Part shown: positions 7,875 through 9,106 of the stretch, one piece after another
Position numbering within the stretch: position 1 is the first letter of the stretch
Layout of the letters: each line of letters begins with the position of its first letter
Assembly (NCBI GenBank): GCA_945485605.1
Contig: CALYSG010000067.1
Coordinates: 1-9,106, forward strand
Direction of reading: 5' to 3'
DNA from: an uncultured Clostridia bacterium
Lineage (GTDB): Bacteria; Bacillota; Clostridia; Oscillospirales; CAG-272
DNA length: 9,106 bases
Program-made: the position numbers and the translations under genes
Notes under the pieces: model-generated
Told to the model about the DNA's origin: nothing
Database searches by the model: none
The model's input: the letters and a program-made list of their open reading frames with translations, nothing else

Positions 7875-7907
7875 ATGTTTATCCTTTGATTTATATATTT
7901 TTTAACG

Positions 7908-8015
7908 ACGGGCAAAATGTCGGATTGCCGTGAAAGCAACGGCTTGTGGGTTTATGACTTCTGATAAGGCTTAACATTTTTGTGCAATATAGACAATAGC
8001 GGCTGATTTGCCCGT
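7908..8015. repeat. 9-bp inverted repeat in the divergent region (operator pair or leader-closing stem)
   Basis: ACGGGCAAA at 7908-7916 is the exact reverse complement of TTTGCCCGT at 8007-8015, with 90 bases between. In DNA the arms could be two regulator sites. In the operon leader RNA they could pair as a long-range stem that encloses the hairpin at 7927-7943. By a rough estimate, about 0.1 such pairs are expected by chance in a region of this size. Confidence 0.5.
7927..7943 (-). other. Small hairpin in the operon leader
   Basis: GCCGT, a seven-base loop and ACGGC form a 5-bp GC-rich stem about 55-70 bases before the isomerase start. It could be a leader RNA hairpin or an operator palindrome. 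No known riboswitch class was recognised around it. Confidence 0.4.
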
Positions 8016-8026
8016 GGCTCATCTAT

Positions 8027-8055
8027 ATTATATAATTACGCCTTGACAAAGTAAA
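8027..8055 (-). promoter_or_regulatory. Candidate sigma-A promoter of the five-gene operon
   Basis: On the minus strand a TTTACT -35 (8055-8050), a 17-base spacer and a perfect TATAAT -10 (8032-8027) predict a start near 8020 and a leader of about 145 bases. The -35 lies inside the spacer of the divergent regulator promoter. A weaker alternative nearer the gene has a TATAAA -10 at 7895-7890 with no recognisable -35, which would need an activator. Transcription was not measured. Confidence 0.6.
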
Positions 8056-8071
8056 TGCGAAGTGTTATAAT
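8043..8071 (+). promoter_or_regulatory. Consensus sigma-A promoter of the AraC-family regulator
   Basis: TTGACA at 8043-8048, exactly 17 bases, then TATAAT at 8066-8071, with an extended -10 TG at 8063-8064. Predicted start is near 8078, leaving about a 27-base leader. GGAGT at 8095-8099 is a ribosome binding site five bases before the ATG. It should be strong in the absence of repression. Confidence 0.85.
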
Positions 8072-8104
8072 AAATATATAAAAAATCAAACTACGGAGTG
8101 CAAA

Positions 8105-8866
8105 ATGAAGGTAGACTTTATTTTTCACAACAATTACGACAATTACAAGCGCTTCAAGTATACCGATGCGACGCCGTTCGAGCATATAATGCTGCTTATT
8201 ACCTCGGGGAAAATTTCGTACAGCTTCGGGGGAGGGGATACCTTCAGCGTCGGGGACAAGGAGATCGTCTACTTCCCTCCGGGGCTTCGCTATTCACGGC
8301 GGATCGAAGCGCCCATCGGCTTTCATCAGTTCAAATTCAATATCAGCGACGGGGGAAACGCGCTCGCGCATCTTCACCCCGGCAAGCTTATGATAAGGCA
8401 TCATCGCGTGGAGCAGATAGCGCTTGATACCGGGCTTGCCGTTTCGCTTCCCGAGGACGAGCGGAAAAGTATTTTTGAGAATCTCATCGGCAATATAATA
8501 TATGAAAACTACCTGTTTTCGGCAAACCTTGAGAAAAAGACGGTGCCCGACCGCGACGTGCTTTTTGCCATACAGTATTTCAGGGATCATATGGGGGAAA
8601 AGATTATGATCTCATCGATTGCCGAGAGGAGAAATCTCACGCATACCGGCTTTATTCTTAAGTTCAAGAGATGCACGGGGCAGACCCCGATAGAATACCT
8701 GAACGGGTTGCGTATTTCGCGCGCGAAGGAGCTGCTTTCCTGCACCGATATGAGTATTTCGGATATTGCGGAGACCTGCGGCTTTTCCAATTCCTTCTAT
8801 TTTTCAAATACATTCAGGAAGCACACCGAGTTCTCTCCGAGCGAGTACAGAAATCTTATAGAATAA
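8105..8866 (+). CDS. AraC-family transcriptional regulator with cupin sensor domain
   Basis: 253 residues. The N-terminal half (about 5-100) is a cupin-like sensor: GKISYSFGG, a GDKEIVYFPPG turn (50-60) and an FHQFKF strand (73-78), as in AraC/MelR-type sugar sensors. The C-terminal half (about 150-250) has the double helix-turn-helix DNA-binding domain. The first unit is near 165-190 (ISSIAERRNLTHTGF), followed by the signature RISRAKELL, ISDIAETCGFSNSFYFSNTFRKH (second unit, 218-240) and the family end SPSEYR (244-249). It is transcribed divergently from the sugar operon, which strongly suggests it controls that operon, possibly also itself. The effector is probably a mono- or oligosaccharide (inference). 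The start is set by GGAGT five bases upstream. The stop lies at the edge of the downstream hairpin. Confidence 0.93.
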   Translation: MKVDFIFHNNYDNYKRFKYTDATPFEHIMLLITSGKISYSFGGGDTFSVGDKEIVYFPPGLRYSRRIEAPIGFHQFKFNISDGGNALAHLHPGKLMIRHHRVEQIALDTGLAVSLPEDERKSIFENLIGNIIYENYLFSANLEKKTVPDRDVLFAIQYFRDHMGEKIMISSIAERRNLTHTGFILKFKRCTGQTPIEYLNGLRISRAKELLSCTDMSISDIAETCGFSNSFYFSNTFRKHTEFSPSEYRNLIE

Positions 8867-8867
8867 A

Positions 8868-8904
8868 AGGTGCTGTTAAAAAACCGATGTTTTTTACAGC
8901 ACCT
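8868..8904 (-). terminator. Hairpin after the regulator, possible terminator for minus-strand transcripts
   Basis: AGGTGCTGT (8868-8876) pairs with ACAGCACCT (8896-8904) in nine bases; after one mismatch, five more A-T pairs close a seven-base loop. On the minus strand it is followed by a TTTATT-like tract, so it may stop transcripts entering the regulator gene from the right. On the plus strand it is followed by A residues and by the terminator at 8905. Confidence 0.6.
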
Positions 8905-8935
8905 AAAAAATGCCGGGTTCCCGCCCGGCGTTTTT
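8905..8935 (+). terminator. Intrinsic terminator of the AraC-family gene
   Basis: GCCGGG (8912-8917) and CCCGGC (8924-8929) form a 6-bp GC stem with a six-base loop, followed directly by G and TTTTT (8931-8935). An A6 tract precedes the stem. It begins 38 bases after the regulator stop codon. Confidence 0.85.
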
Positions 8936-9106
8936 GAGGCGATCTCGGTCGTTTTTTACCGGATCTGCTTTGCTTTTTAATTTAATTTCTCGGCAAAATG
9001 CCGATGTTCAGTTGGCAAGACCGACATAAATCGCACAAAAAAATGCCGGGTTTTAGCGGGGTGTTCGTAAGACAGTTAAATAGGCAAAAGGCGTGACGAA
9101 AGTGAT
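8936..9106. other. Gene-free end of the window
   Basis: No credible coding region or RNA gene was seen here. It contains an AT-rich stretch (8974-8989), a short hairpin TCGGCA-aaa-TGCCGA (8990-9004) without a T tract, an imperfect stem from GATCTCGGT (8941-8949) to ACCGGATC (8958-8965), and a degenerate copy of the upstream terminator sequence near 9038. The neighbouring gene, if any, lies outside the window. Confidence 0.6.
9038..9068 (+). repeat. Decayed direct copy of the 8905 terminator sequence
   Basis: AAAAAATGCCGGGTT at 9038-9052 repeats 8905-8919 exactly over 15 bases. The following 16 bases match at about half of positions, and the right stem arm and T tract are lost, so this copy should not form the terminator hairpin. 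The copies start 133 bases apart. Confidence 0.55.

Noticed and set aside
7875..8020. A known riboswitch class in the operon leader
   Set aside because: No conserved core of a riboswitch family was recognised; only stems are visible.
8990..9004. Hairpin TCGGCA-aaa-TGCCGA as a terminator
   Set aside because: No T tract follows on either strand and no gene ends next to it.

Overview
The window looks like a chromosomal carbohydrate-use locus from a Gram-positive anaerobe of the class Clostridia (Bacillota), probably a gut Oscillospirales or Christensenellales lineage. This rests on protein style: two lipoproteins with Ser/Thr/Gly/Asp-rich linkers after the lipobox, a GLUG-type beta-helix surface protein with MucBP-like repeats, a clostridial solute-binding protein, strong AGGAGG-type ribosome binding sites, and an AraC regulator of the kind that sits beside sugar operons. 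No rRNA, tRNA, CRISPR array, transposase or phage gene was seen.

Layout: five genes run on the minus strand from about 7874 down to 22. In transcription order they are a TIM-barrel sugar isomerase/epimerase (7874-6981), an extracellular solute-binding lipoprotein (6984-5494), a secreted beta-helix/MucBP surface protein (5470-3701), a metallo-beta-lactamase-fold lipoprotein (3704-1854) and a GH127-type beta-L-arabinofuranosidase-like enzyme (1857-22). Three of the four junctions are 4-base ATGA/GTGA overlaps and the fourth is a 23-base gap with its own strong ribosome binding site, so this is very probably one operon. Only 21 bases follow the last stop codon, so the operon may continue outside the window.

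A 230-base divergent region (7875-8104) separates the operon from a plus-strand AraC-family regulator (8105-8866). It holds a consensus sigma-A promoter for the regulator (TTGACA, 17 bases, TATAAT, with extended -10 TG) interlocked with a good promoter for the operon, and a 9-bp inverted repeat that could be paired operators or the closing stem of a structured leader RNA. Downstream of the regulator are two hairpins forming a terminator, then about 170 bases without a gene that contain a decayed copy of the terminator sequence.

Working model (inference): the regulator senses a sugar or glycan fragment and controls the operon. The lipoprotein binds an oligosaccharide outside the cell and the surface protein contacts a glycan, mucus or neighbouring cells. 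GH127, which has no signal peptide, removes arabinofuranose-like residues in the cytoplasm, and the isomerase acts on a product. No permease or ATPase gene is present, so the binding protein must use a transporter encoded elsewhere. The role of the metallo-beta-lactamase-fold lipoprotein is unknown. The points most worth a second look are that protein's architecture, the Cys-containing non-LPXTG C-terminus of the surface protein, a 31-base near-perfect palindrome inside a coding region, and the regulatory design of the divergent region.
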